From NCBI GenBank assembly GCA_001805565.1, contig MHGM01000101.1, positions 1 to 5,249 on the forward strand: DNA of 5,249 bases, in the 5' to 3' direction. How positions within the stretch are numbered: the first letter of the stretch is position 1; every line of letters starts with the position of its first letter. The stretch comes from Omnitrophica WOR_2 bacterium RIFCSPHIGHO2_01_FULL_52_10 (GTDB taxonomy: Bacteria; Omnitrophota; Gorgyraeia; Zapsychrales; Zapsychraceae). A program made the position numbers and the translations under genes. This document shows positions 1-5,249 of this stretch, in pieces. Under the pieces are notes generated by a model. It searched no databases and was not told where the DNA came from. It saw nothing but the letters and a program-made list of their open reading frames with translations.

Positions 1-597
1 CGCCGTACGCAGGAGGCATTGCAGGAAGACGTGGCGCGGCTTACGGCCGCGGCGCGCGATTTGGCGGTATGCCGCGAAGAAAACGATGAATTAAAAACAC
101 TGGTGCAGTATGCCGCCCCGCGCGGTTTCGCCACGCTGTCCGCGCGCATCTTGGCGCAGGTGCATGAGGAACGCACGCGCATTCTGATTGATCAGGGATA
201 CTCGCGCGGCGTCACGACGGGTGCTGCGGTCGTGACCGGCGACGGCATCATGGTCGGGCGCGTACAGGCGTTGGATCGCGAGTTTTCGGTCGTCGCCCTT
301 CTTACGGACGCAACCACCGCGATTCCCGCCCGCATCGCCGGCAGTGCCTTTGAAGGGATTCTTCGACGGGACACCCAAGGCGGCATCGTGCTTGATCTCC
401 TTCCGCTGGATGCCGTGATTGCGCCGGGGGATATCGTATTGACGGCGGGGTTGGATGAACGGGTGCCGCGCGATCTGGTGTTGGGCACCGTGCGGATTGC
501 GGAACGACGCGCTCACGCGCCGTTTCTTCACGTCGAAGTGTCTGCGATTCCTCTCGCGCTTCGATCATTTGTTTTTGTGATCGTAGGCGCTCCGTAA
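1..597 (+). CDS. mreC: Rod shape-determining protein MreC, 3' part (5' end outside window)
   Basis: The frame is open from base 1 to a TAA at 595-597, so the N-terminal cytoplasmic tail and membrane anchor lie upstream of the window; the TTG at 19 is internal. The visible 198 residues start with a charged heptad-like helix (to about residue 36), which fits the MreC coiled coil and ends in the typical 'EN.ELK.L' segment. The beta-rich periplasmic domain follows: ILIDQG at about 61-66, GDGIMVGRV at about 80-88, LLTDATT, then PGDIVLTAGLDERVP at about 142-156, and a final hydrophobic strand RSFVFVIVGAP. MreC is known to form filaments in the periplasm and to activate PBP2 within the elongation complex. 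The genes that follow (an MreD-like protein and PBP2) support the call. The region is GC-rich like mrdA. I am confident of the family; the true start is not visible. Confidence 0.9.
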   Translation, partial: RRTQEALQEDVARLTAAARDLAVCREENDELKTLVQYAAPRGFATLSARILAQVHEERTRILIDQGYSRGVTTGAAVVTGDGIMVGRVQALDREFSVVALLTDATTAIPARIAGSAFEGILRRDTQGGIVLDLLPLDAVIAPGDIVLTAGLDERVPRDLVLGTVRIAERRAHAPFLHVEVSAIPLALRSFVFVIVGAP

Positions 598-608
598 TTT
601 TTGCGCGT

Positions 609-1121
609 ATGCTTCGCCGCGGATTCGTCATCTTCGTGTGCGCGGTGCTGATAAGCATCCTATCGTCCTACGGCGTTCCCTGGCTTCTCCAAGCGTCGTG
701 GCAGAATTTTATGTCTGTGCCGTTACTTGCGGCGTTGATCGCTCTTCTGCTGTCTTCGCCGCGCCGCGCGCTTCTGTGGGTGTTTGGATTGGGGATCGGC
801 ATGGACCTTGCCCGCATGCCTGCGCCGCCGTATCATCTGATGGCGCTCGCCGCGGCGTGGATGGTAGTACAGTTCACGCGCGACCCGCGTATAGCCATGC
901 CTCTGTGGCTGCGCCGGGGAGTCTCGGTGAGCGCTGCGAGCGCCGCGTATTTTGCGATATTGCTTGCGGCAGCGTTCCTGCGCGTGGCGTGGTGGCCGTC
1001 TGCAGGCGAATGGCGCATCGTGTGCTTCTCGATCATCGGGCACGCCATTGCCGCGCTGCTGTGCGCAGGGGCGGTGCGTGCGGCGCTCGGACGGACGCGA
1101 GCGTTTGCGCCTGGCAGTTAA
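609..1121 (+). CDS. mreD: MreD-like rod shape-determining membrane protein
   Basis: This encodes a 170-residue, very hydrophobic protein. About six membrane segments can be seen, at roughly residues 6-27, 37-50, 53-68, 74-90, 104-126 and 137-158, separated by short loops rich in Arg. Length and topology match MreD, an integral membrane partner of MreC and PBP2. A GLGIGMDL segment at residues 60-67 resembles the G-x-x-x-D motif typical of MreD, but overall sequence identity in this family is low, so the assignment leans on position between mreC and mrdA. The start is the ATG 11 bases after the mreC stop; no Shine-Dalgarno sequence is visible, which suggests translation coupled to mreC. An overlapping frame at 638-1153 lacks this hydrophobic pattern and is a shadow. 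Confidence 0.75.
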   Translation: MLRRGFVIFVCAVLISILSSYGVPWLLQASWQNFMSVPLLAALIALLLSSPRRALLWVFGLGIGMDLARMPAPPYHLMALAAAWMVVQFTRDPRIAMPLWLRRGVSVSAASAAYFAILLAAAFLRVAWWPSAGEWRIVCFSIIGHAIAALLCAGAVRAALGRTRAFAPGS

Positions 1122-1132
1122 ATTTTCATAAT
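1105..1132 (+). promoter_or_regulatory. Weak candidate sigma-70-type promoter before mrdA
   Basis: TTGCGC (1105-1110) and CATAAT (1127-1132) are separated by 16 bases. The -10 matches five of six consensus positions but the -35 only three. The short mreD-mrdA gap is markedly AT-rich within GC-rich surroundings, which is what draws attention to it. The site overlaps the mreD 3' end, so it would be an internal operon promoter. The evidence is weak. Confidence 0.22.
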
Positions 1133-1152
1133 TGTATTCTTCTCTGGTCTTA

Positions 1153-1172
1153 ATGTATGTGCATGTATGCAT
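1153..1172 (+). repeat. Short repeat cluster containing an ATGCAT site at the mrdA start
   Basis: ATGTATG occurs at 1153-1159 and again at 1163-1169, a direct repeat with a 10-base period. TGCAT and ATGCA (1160-1164 and 1167-1171) form an inverted repeat with a 2-base spacer. ATGCAT at 1167-1172 overlaps the mrdA start codon and is the only ATGCAT I find in the window. The cluster offers ATGs in three frames (1153, 1163, 1167); the one at 1163 reads ATG TAT GCA TAA and stops at once. Any regulatory role is inference. Confidence 0.4.
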
Positions 1173-3065
1173 AAGCCGTCCTCATTATTTGGGCCTGATG
1201 CCGTGCTGCCCGCCGCTCCCCGCGGACCGTCTGGGGAGGTCGGCGTTGACCTTCCTTCCCGTGCGCGTGCGCAGGGAGTGCTCACGCCCGGGGCAGTGCG
1301 CGCCGCCGCTCTTGCGGCGATCCTCGTCGGCATCGTCATCGTGGTCCGGTTGGTCGAGTTGCAAGTGCGTGAGGGAGCGATGTGGCGCGCCTATGCCGAA
1401 GGAAATCGCTTGCGCGTCGAGACCATTCCCGCCCATCGCGGCATCGTGCGCGACCGTCACGGGGCAGTACTTGCGGACAATGCGACCGCGCTCGCGGTTG
1501 AAGCGGATGCCCGCCGCGCCCCGCGCACGCCTGACGCGCGCGCCGCTGCGCTTGCCGTGCTGACGTCGTACGGCGTGACGGTGGGGGATGATGTGCGCGC
1601 CGATTTCGTAGAAGGGAGCGCGCTGTTTTCTTCGGTGATACTCTCCGATGAGGTGGCGGCCGAGACGGCGGTGCGCGTGATGGCGCATCAGGATCAATTA
1701 CCCTGGATACGCGTGGTGCCGCGCGACCGGCGCCGGGCGCTTGATGAAGACTCGCTCGCGCACGTCGTGGGATATGTCGGTAAAATGACGCCCGAAGAAT
1801 GGGAACGCCTGGAAGGAGATCCCGCGCGGTATGCCAGGGACGACACGCTCGGTAAAAGCGGCGTGGAGAAGCAGTATGAAACGCTCTTGCGCGGCATGCC
1901 GGGCAGGCGGCAGATTGAAGTCAATGCCCGCGGACAGGGAGAAACCTCCGTCATCGAAGAACCGCCCCGCCATGGCGCGGACGTGACGCTCACGATTGAC
2001 GAGGGCCTGCAGGCGGCGGCATCCCGCGCACTTGCACGCGCGATTACCGCGGTCGGGGGGAACGGCGGTGCGGCCGTGGCGCTTGATCCGCGGACGGGCG
2101 AGGTGCGCGCGCTCGTGAGCCTGCCCGCCTTCCGGATCAATGAATTCGCAGGCGGGGATGCAGCATACGTCGCACGCATTCTTGCAGACCCCCAACAGAG
2201 GCTGTTTAACCGCGTCCTTGCAGGGCAATACCCCATCGGCTCTACGATCAAGCCTATGATTGCCGCAGCTACTCTGCAGGAGGGCGTGGTAGAGCCGCGC
2301 ACCAAGATTCTTTCCACCGGCGGTTTGCGCGTGGGAGATTGGTTTTTTCCTGACTGGAAAGCCGGCGGCCATGGCTGGGTTGATGTCTATGGGGCGATGG
2401 CAGAATCCGTGAATACGTATTTCTATGTCGTCGGAGGGGGATTTGAAGACCGTGTGGGGCTGGGCATAGATCGCATGGCACGTTACGCGCGCGCATTCGG
2501 CCTTGGGGAAGCGGCAGGCATTGACCTGCCTGGTGAGCGCGAAGGATTTATTCCTACCCCGGAATGGAAAGAGCGGGTAAAAGGCGAGCCGTGGTATGTG
2601 GGGGATACCTATCATTTCGCCATCGGACAGGGGGACGTGTTGGCGACACCGCTGCAAGTGGCGCGTATGACCGCGGCGTTTGCCAACGGCGGTTATCTCG
2701 TGACGCCGCACGTCGTAATGCGTGAAGAAGGAGACGTCCCTCTCCAGCGGATTGGATCCGTAGGCACCGCGGTCCTCGATGTAGTCAAGGCGGCCATGCG
2801 CCAGACGGTGACGGACGGCAGCGCCCGTGCGTTGGGCACGCTCCCCGTAGCGATTGCCGGCAAAACCGGCACGGCACAGGCGGGGGGCGGCAAGCCTCCG
2901 CATGCGTGGTTTACCGGCTTTGCGCCGTACCAGAATCCGGAAATCGTCGTGACCGTGCTGGTCGAATACGGAGGCGAGGGCAGCGCCGCCGCGGTGCCGG
3001 TGGCGCACGAGATTTTTCAATGGTGGGTAGCGTATGGTACTGTGTCTGCAGAAAATGATTCATAA
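1167..3065 (+). CDS. mrdA: Penicillin-binding protein 2 (peptidoglycan DD-transpeptidase, MrdA)
   Basis: This 632-residue class B penicillin-binding protein cross-links peptidoglycan during cell elongation, anchored in the inner membrane with its catalytic domain in the periplasm. A cytoplasmic tail of about 42 residues, longer than in E. coli PBP2, precedes one membrane helix at about 44-62. The pedestal/dimer domain opens with HRGIVRDRHG (90-99). The transpeptidase domain has all three active-site motifs: S359-T-I-K362 with the nucleophilic serine, S414-V-N416, and K566-T-G568. Conserved surrounding blocks include VALDPRTGEVRALVS and AIGQGDVLATPLQVARM. Length is normal for the family. The ATG at 1167 has no Shine-Dalgarno sequence; the next in-frame ATG (codon 73) lies beyond the membrane helix, so the upstream start is preferred. 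The gene follows mreC and mreD in the usual order; in many genomes rodA comes next, but here it does not. Overlapping minus-strand frames are shadows. Confidence 0.95.
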   Translation: MHKPSSLFGPDAVLPAAPRGPSGEVGVDLPSRARAQGVLTPGAVRAAALAAILVGIVIVVRLVELQVREGAMWRAYAEGNRLRVETIPAHRGIVRDRHGAVLADNATALAVEADARRAPRTPDARAAALAVLTSYGVTVGDDVRADFVEGSALFSSVILSDEVAAETAVRVMAHQDQLPWIRVVPRDRRRALDEDSLAHVVGYVGKMTPEEWERLEGDPARYARDDTLGKSGVEKQYETLLRGMPGRRQIEVNARGQGETSVIEEPPRHGADVTLTIDEGLQAAASRALARAITAVGGNGGAAVALDPRTGEVRALVSLPAFRINEFAGGDAAYVARILADPQQRLFNRVLAGQYPIGSTIKPMIAAATLQEGVVEPRTKILSTGGLRVGDWFFPDWKAGGHGWVDVYGAMAESVNTYFYVVGGGFEDRVGLGIDRMARYARAFGLGEAAGIDLPGEREGFIPTPEWKERVKGEPWYVGDTYHFAIGQGDVLATPLQVARMTAAFANGGYLVTPHVVMREEGDVPLQRIGSVGTAVLDVVKAAMRQTVTDGSARALGTLPVAIAGKTGTAQAGGGKPPHAWFTGFAPYQNPEIVVTVLVEYGGEGSAAAVPVAHEIFQWWVAYGTVSAENDS

Positions 3066-3082
3066 ACGGATTGAGGCCATGT

Positions 3083-3110
3083 TTGACAGCTGCTTTATAC
3101 TCCTTATACC
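3083..3110 (+). promoter_or_regulatory. Candidate promoter upstream of the restriction-modification genes
   Basis: A perfect -35 hexamer TTGACA (3083-3088) is followed after 16 bases by TATACC (3105-3110), which matches four of six -10 positions. TTATAC also occurs twice as a direct repeat (3095-3100 and 3104-3109), which could mark an operator or be chance in AT-rich DNA. It lies just after mrdA, so the cassette could be transcribed independently of the host operon. A transcript from here would carry a leader of more than 100 bases before the methyltransferase. Confidence 0.45.
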
Positions 3111-3147
3111 ACACAATTTTGAATTTTTTTTTATAGAGGGGGATAAG

Positions 3148-3183
3148 ATGTTTCCTCCCTTCGCTCCGAAAACATTTATTTAA
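3148..3183 (+). CDS. Possible 11-codon leader ORF before the methyltransferase
   Basis: The reading frame ATG...TAA encodes MFPPFAPKTFI. It is preceded by GAGGGGG (3136-3142), a strong Shine-Dalgarno-like sequence 5 bases before the ATG and the only well-placed one in front of any start in this window. It lies between the two candidate promoters, so it would be translated only from the upstream one. The peptide resembles no leader that I recognise. It may be chance: short ORFs are common and there is no conservation evidence. Confidence 0.2.
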   Translation: MFPPFAPKTFI

Positions 3184-3203
3184 TTAGGAAAATTGGGTAC
3201 AAT
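3175..3203 (+). promoter_or_regulatory. Candidate proximal promoter of the methyltransferase
   Basis: TACAAT (3198-3203) matches five of six -10 positions. A -35-like TTTATT (3175-3180) lies 17 bases upstream but is poor (three of six). Initiation would be expected near 3210, giving a leader of roughly 20 bases with no Shine-Dalgarno sequence before the ATG at 3232. This would bypass the possible leader ORF. Confidence 0.35.
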
Positions 3204-3231
3204 AGGGACATAAGCTCCAAAATACTGATTT

Positions 3232-4098
3232 ATGGCTAACCAAGATATAGAGAAATTGGGCAATGAATCTCACCAAATAATCATGGGTGATGCTCTGACT
3301 GCCCTTGAAACCATAGAAAACGTGTCAATTGATCTAATCTTTGCCGACCCTCCATATAACATAGGTAAAAATTTTAACGGCCACAAAGAAAAATGGGAAA
3401 ACGACGAGAGTTACCTAGAATGGTCATACAAGTGGCTTGATTTATGTATTGAAAAATTGAAACCAGATGGAAGTTTTTATGTAATGACATCTACTCAATT
3501 CATGCCCTACTTCGATATTTTTTTAAGAGACAAATTAACAATTCTATCACGTCTGGTTTGGTACTATGACAGCTCTAGTGTGCAGGCAAAAAGATATTAC
3601 GGATCAATGTATGAACCGATACTTTTTTGTGTAAAAGACAAGAACGACTACACGTTTAATGCCGACGAAATTATGGTAGAAGCAAAAACAGGGGCAAAGA
3701 GAAAACTCATTGATTACAGAAAAAATCCCCCACAAATCTACAACTCAAAAAAAATCCCTGGAAACGTCTGGGAATTTTCGAGAGTTAGATACAGAATGGA
3801 TGAATACGAGGATCATCCAACACAAAAACCTATAGCCTTATTAGAAAGAATTATTAAAGCCAGCTCATCCGAGGACGATTTAGTTTTAGATCCCTTTTCC
3901 GGAACATTCACAACGTCGTTTGTTGCAAAGCAACTGAATCGTCGATCAATTGGCATAGAGCTACAGGAGGATTACGTAAAAATCGGATTAAGAAGGCTTA
4001 ACCTTCGAAAAGAATATAATGGAGAGAAACTTATTAGAAAGCCAAGGACTTTTGAACCACAATTTGCTGAACAGGAGGGAGCTCTGGCCTTATTTTAA
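3232..4098 (+). CDS. yhdJ: DNA adenine-N6 methyltransferase, YhdJ-like, beta class (predicted target ATGCAT)
   Basis: This 288-residue enzyme would transfer a methyl group from S-adenosylmethionine to adenine in DNA. The catalytic motif IV, D39-P-P-Y42, precedes the AdoMet-binding motif I, D220-P-F-S-G-T-F-T-T228, with the target-recognition region between them: the beta-class order. HPTQKP is at 195-200. From memory, long blocks match E. coli YhdJ nearly residue for residue, including IFADPPYNIGKNF, YGSMYEPIL, VEAKTGAKRKLIDYRKNPPQ, PGNVW and MDEYEDHPTQKP; as in YhdJ, motif I has Phe where most relatives have Gly. YhdJ methylates ATGCAT, and because the middle region is shared I infer the same or a close target. 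The start fits: the GNE tripeptide lies about as far from the N terminus as in YhdJ. No Shine-Dalgarno sequence is seen. The gene is AT-rich, unlike mrdA upstream, and the next gene starts 5 bases after its stop, so it probably protects host DNA from that gene's product. Confidence 0.92.
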   Translation: MANQDIEKLGNESHQIIMGDALTALETIENVSIDLIFADPPYNIGKNFNGHKEKWENDESYLEWSYKWLDLCIEKLKPDGSFYVMTSTQFMPYFDIFLRDKLTILSRLVWYYDSSSVQAKRYYGSMYEPILFCVKDKNDYTFNADEIMVEAKTGAKRKLIDYRKNPPQIYNSKKIPGNVWEFSRVRYRMDEYEDHPTQKPIALLERIIKASSSEDDLVLDPFSGTFTTSFVAKQLNRRSIGIELQEDYVKIGLRRLNLRKEYNGEKLIRKPRTFEPQFAEQEGALALF

Positions 4099-4103
4099 AA
4101 TCC

Positions 4104-5219
4104 ATGGACAATTTATTTGTCACAATAATTAAAGCGACTCTCAAAAAATATTTTGGAAACGCATCAGACGACATCTTTGAGAGAAGCCAAATCTTGCAAT
4201 ACATTGCAATAAAAACTCGTTCAGCGAACAGGGGCGCAAAAGCTCGGGGAAGTTTTGCTAATTTATATGCGATCTATGTGGTTCTTGAAGATTATGTCAA
4301 AGGTGGTTTTGACAAAAAGAATAGCTATTCCAAATACAAGGGAGTGGAATTTACAAAATTATTCAAACGACAAAGAGAATTGCCATTTGGAGCAAAGTTA
4401 CAAAACCACGCCTTAAACAATAGGCTCAATTCTGAATTCCAAAAATTTTTTCCAAGTTCGGAATATGTTCCAATTTTAAGAGATCTAGAAACTAACAAAT
4501 ACTGGTTTAATGAAAATCTAATTATAATCAAAATTTCGAAAAAAACTTACAACATTGCGCAGGCCATAATTGAAATCGTAGACAAGTACGCACAAACTAA
4601 AAAAGATGCCTTTGAACAATTTGTTCAAACATGTTTAGAATTACAAGGAATCCAAGGGAAAAAACTAAAAGAAGTTACAAACTTTATTCTTGGTTTACTT
4701 GAGCCAAATATTGATGCAAGATTATTTGAAATTGTTAGCTATTCAATACTGAAGTACTACTATCACGATCAAAAAATATACTGGGGTTTTGATCCGAAAA
4801 AAATTCGTGAAGATAACTTAACCCTGTACAAGACAGGCCGGACAAATGCCAACGACGGCGGTGTTGATTTTGTTATGAAGCCCTTAGGTCGTTTCTTTCA
4901 AGTGACCGAGACTTTGGATGTAAAAAAATATTTTCTCGACATAGATAAAATACACAGATACCCAGTTACTTTTGTCATCAAGTCACAAGAGAAACCGAAA
5001 CATCTTCTTAGTGGAATTAAAGCTAACGCTTTAAGAGTCTATTCAGTTAAAGAAATCGTTGGCAGATATATGCAGTGTATTGAAGAAATAATCAATATTC
5101 CCCGCCTACACCAGTGCTTTATGGAAGCCGTAAAACAGGGTTACTTAAAAAAAATCCTGAACGAAATCGTCTTACAAAGCAAGATTGAATTTAATTATGA
5201 GGAAGAGGATGATGAATAA
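4104..5219 (+). CDS. Putative Type II restriction endonuclease, PD-(D/E)XK-like with variant motif
   Basis: This 371-residue, Lys-rich soluble protein has no signal peptide or membrane segment. I do not recognise a named family with certainty. The C-terminal half resembles a PD-(D/E)XK nuclease core: helix ARLFEIVSYSILKYYY (205-220) with E209, as in the early core helix of such enzymes; then TGRTNANDGGVDF (244-256) ending in candidate metal ligand D255; then strand GRFFQVTET (262-270), giving Q266-x-T268 where a canonical enzyme has Asp/Glu-x-Lys. E269 or K274/K275 might supply missing charges. The N-terminal half (about 1-165) is mostly helical and may bind DNA. The C terminus is acidic (EEEDDE). 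The ATG lies 5 bases after the methyltransferase stop; AGGAGG at 4073-4078 is too far away (25 bases), so coupling by termination-reinitiation is likely. Position next to a methyltransferase is the main support for the restriction role; cleavage at ATGCAT is inferred from that partner. Confidence 0.72.
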   Translation: MDNLFVTIIKATLKKYFGNASDDIFERSQILQYIAIKTRSANRGAKARGSFANLYAIYVVLEDYVKGGFDKKNSYSKYKGVEFTKLFKRQRELPFGAKLQNHALNNRLNSEFQKFFPSSEYVPILRDLETNKYWFNENLIIIKISKKTYNIAQAIIEIVDKYAQTKKDAFEQFVQTCLELQGIQGKKLKEVTNFILGLLEPNIDARLFEIVSYSILKYYYHDQKIYWGFDPKKIREDNLTLYKTGRTNANDGGVDFVMKPLGRFFQVTETLDVKKYFLDIDKIHRYPVTFVIKSQEKPKHLLSGIKANALRVYSVKEIVGRYMQCIEEIINIPRLHQCFMEAVKQGYLKKILNEIVLQSKIEFNYEEEDDE

Positions 5220-5230
5220 TTTATAGCGTT

Positions 5231-5249
5231 ATGAAAGGCATTATTCTCG
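5231..5249 (+). CDS. Start of a probable sugar-1-phosphate nucleotidyltransferase (RmlA-like), cut by window end
   Basis: An ATG 11 bases after the nuclease stop opens MKGIIL before the window ends. This is the usual N-terminal beta strand of RmlA-type glucose-1-phosphate thymidylyltransferases and related NTP-sugar transferases, in which it runs into a Gly-rich nucleotide-binding loop. Those enzymes make activated sugars for cell-surface polysaccharide. Only six codons are visible, so the family is a guess from a short but characteristic start; chance is not excluded. No Shine-Dalgarno sequence is seen. Confidence 0.45.

Noticed and set aside
638..1153. Alternative plus-strand frame overlapping the mreD-like gene
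   Set aside because: Its translation is Arg/Cys/Ala-rich without membrane segments; the frame starting at 609 has the hydrophobic pattern expected between mreC and mrdA.
1698..3020. Long minus-strand open frame of 440 codons opposite mrdA
   Set aside because: It lies fully within a clear PBP2 gene, its translation is rich in Arg, His and Pro with no domain pattern, and long antisense frames are expected in GC-rich DNA.
3124..3132. Run of nine T after mrdA as an intrinsic terminator
   Set aside because: No GC-rich stem precedes it; the bases just upstream are AT-rich and fold only weakly.
3066..3231. Gene for a C (controller) protein or its operator
   Set aside because: No ORF of the usual size (about 70-90 codons, helix-turn-helix) fits here; the TTATAC direct repeat alone is too short to call an operator.
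4073..4078. AGGAGG near the methyltransferase end as ribosome site for the nuclease gene
   Set aside because: It lies 25 bases before the ATG at 4104, too far for normal use, and no in-frame ATG, GTG or TTG lies closer.
1..5249. CRISPR array, tRNA, rRNA or insertion sequence
   Set aside because: No regularly spaced repeats, cloverleaf-like segments, rRNA blocks, transposase motifs or terminal inverted repeats were seen by eye.

Overview
The window holds two unlike blocks of bacterial DNA, all genes on the + strand. Positions 1 to about 3065 are GC-rich (47 G/C in the 60 bases 1261-1320) and carry a cell-elongation operon in its standard order: the 3' part of mreC, a small membrane gene in the mreD position, and a complete mrdA (penicillin-binding protein 2). 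Together they would build the periplasmic scaffold, the membrane partner and the cross-linking transpeptidase of the Rod complex, so the host is probably a rod-shaped, peptidoglycan-making bacterium. The sequence does not fix the taxon. The scarcity of Shine-Dalgarno sequences before the main genes is the only unusual host trait I can see.

Positions about 3066 to 5230 are AT-rich (21 G/C in the 60 bases 4141-4200) and look horizontally acquired. After a 166-base intergenic region with two possible promoters and a possible 11-codon leader ORF come two closely spaced genes. The first is a beta-class DNA adenine methyltransferase strongly resembling E. coli YhdJ (target ATGCAT). The second is a 371-residue protein that I read as the partner restriction endonuclease, because it has a PD-(D/E)XK-like core with an atypical Gln-x-Thr in place of the Asp/Glu-x-Lys half. 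The pair is best explained as a compact Type II restriction-modification cassette inserted downstream of mrdA.

The last 19 bases begin another gene whose first residues, MKGIIL, match the usual start of sugar-1-phosphate nucleotidyltransferases (RmlA-like). This suggests that the host gene order resumes directly after the cassette.

The most interesting points are that a YhdJ-type enzyme, best known as an orphan methyltransferase, here has an apparent nuclease partner; that the nuclease has a divergent active-site motif; and that the only ATGCAT in the window overlaps the mrdA start codon.
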